A stretch of DNA of 64,000 nt. Source: Axinella damicornis (taxonomy: Eukaryota; Porifera; Demospongiae; Axinellida; Axinellidae). Shown piece after piece: positions 63,607-64,000 of the stretch. The stretch lies in NCBI GenBank assembly GCA_963931865.1, contig OZ007508.1, positions 10,910,781 to 10,974,780 on the forward strand. Reading direction: 5' to 3'. Made by a program: the position numbers and the translations under genes. Every line of letters starts with the position of its first letter. Position 1 is the stretch's first letter. Under the pieces are notes generated by a model, which was given only the letters and a program-made list of their open reading frames with translations, was not told the origin of the DNA and ran no database searches.

Positions 63607-64000
63607 GTATGTCCATACAGTATAGTGAAGGCATTGGAAGGTATGTCAGGGTGGTACAGAAGTCTAAATATCCAATCAAACTTCAGGAAAGGCACATGAG
63701 GAATCTAACACTGTTGTGCTCTGATGGTTTAATTGTACTTTGGTAATACAGTTACGTGTGTATGTTTTTGTCTTCCCGTTGGCCACCATATCTCTCTTCA
63801 ACCATCGTTGTCAGTATGTGCGTGATGTGCATTATTTGGGGTGATCTGTAATCTAGCTGCCTACGGACAGCTTTGGAATGAGTAAGTACAAATTGGTGAA
63901 TGCCATCAAAGTCTTCTGAAGTAACCACGGATCCTCGAGTGAGAGTAAAACCGGATGTATCAGTTTGTCTCCCGTACCAGTTACTCTACAGTTGCACCTA
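63607..64000. other. DIS3L2 intron 17 start, nothing recognised
   Basis: No further exon matching the expected RNB continuation. A weak relic of the modular element (TTTGTCTTCCCGTTGGCCAC) is at about 63765. Confidence 0.5.

Overview
The window looks like nuclear DNA of an invertebrate animal. It carries two intron-rich, metazoan-type genes with good GT/AG splice sites and matching phases, embedded in very dense non-autonomous transposons. Abundant ACATGTA words, TA- and TTAA-flanked miniature elements and a tRNA-derived SINE would fit a sponge or another early-branching or marine invertebrate, but the species cannot be fixed from sequence alone. No bacterial operon, CRISPR array or phage is present.

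The two host genes are divergent (head to head). On the minus strand, seven coding exons between 28031 and 2653 encode the N-terminal half (225 codons) of an ATF6-type bZIP transcription factor: acidic N-terminus, Pro/Ser-rich middle, then an ATF6-like basic region and leucine zipper. The membrane and lumenal part lies off the left edge. On the plus strand, seventeen exons from about 30201 to 63606 encode a DIS3L2-type 3'-5' exoribonuclease: N-terminal tail, first cold-shock domain with a long Ser/Thr-rich insert, second cold-shock domain, and the start of the RNB catalytic domain with its aspartate cluster. The rest lies off the right edge. Between the two start codons is a plus-strand exon for a BEN domain (28311-28568).

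Nearly everything else is intronic repeat. (1) Elements with 8-10 bp (mostly 9 bp) target duplications, many starting TAGCCTCG and ending CGAGGCTA, range from a 35-bp hairpin to a 1.2-kb element. Several carry an ATG-containing exon ending in a splice donor, as Pack-MULEs do. (2) A modular element of roughly 500-650 bp has ends containing CACTCCTGGTAG. It forms head-to-tail arrays at 10.3-14.1, 17.5-20.8, 40.5-44.0 and 51.6-55.2 kb; each unit contains two diverged copies of a module built from an ATG, about 55-70 nt and GGTGAGT. (3) Elements with TA duplications (mariner-like and CCGTAGT-ended), TTAA duplications (piggyBac-like) and hAT-like 8-bp duplications are often nested in one another. 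(4) Dead transposase genes: a Tc1/IS630 type (about 6560-7470), a hAT type (48800-50606) and a zf-TTF hAT fragment (about 14100-14440). (5) A 1.04-kb near-perfect palindrome at 23818-24854, a 186-bp satellite at 39659-40380, minisatellites and long homopolymers.

The two host genes act in separate known pathways: ATF6 in the ER unfolded-protein response, DIS3L2 in cytoplasmic decay of uridylated RNA. No functional link follows from their proximity beyond a possible shared 2.2-kb intergenic region. The most unusual content is the set of unrelated mobile families that each appear to carry a start codon, a short exon and a splice donor, and the extremely small hairpin elements with clean target duplications.
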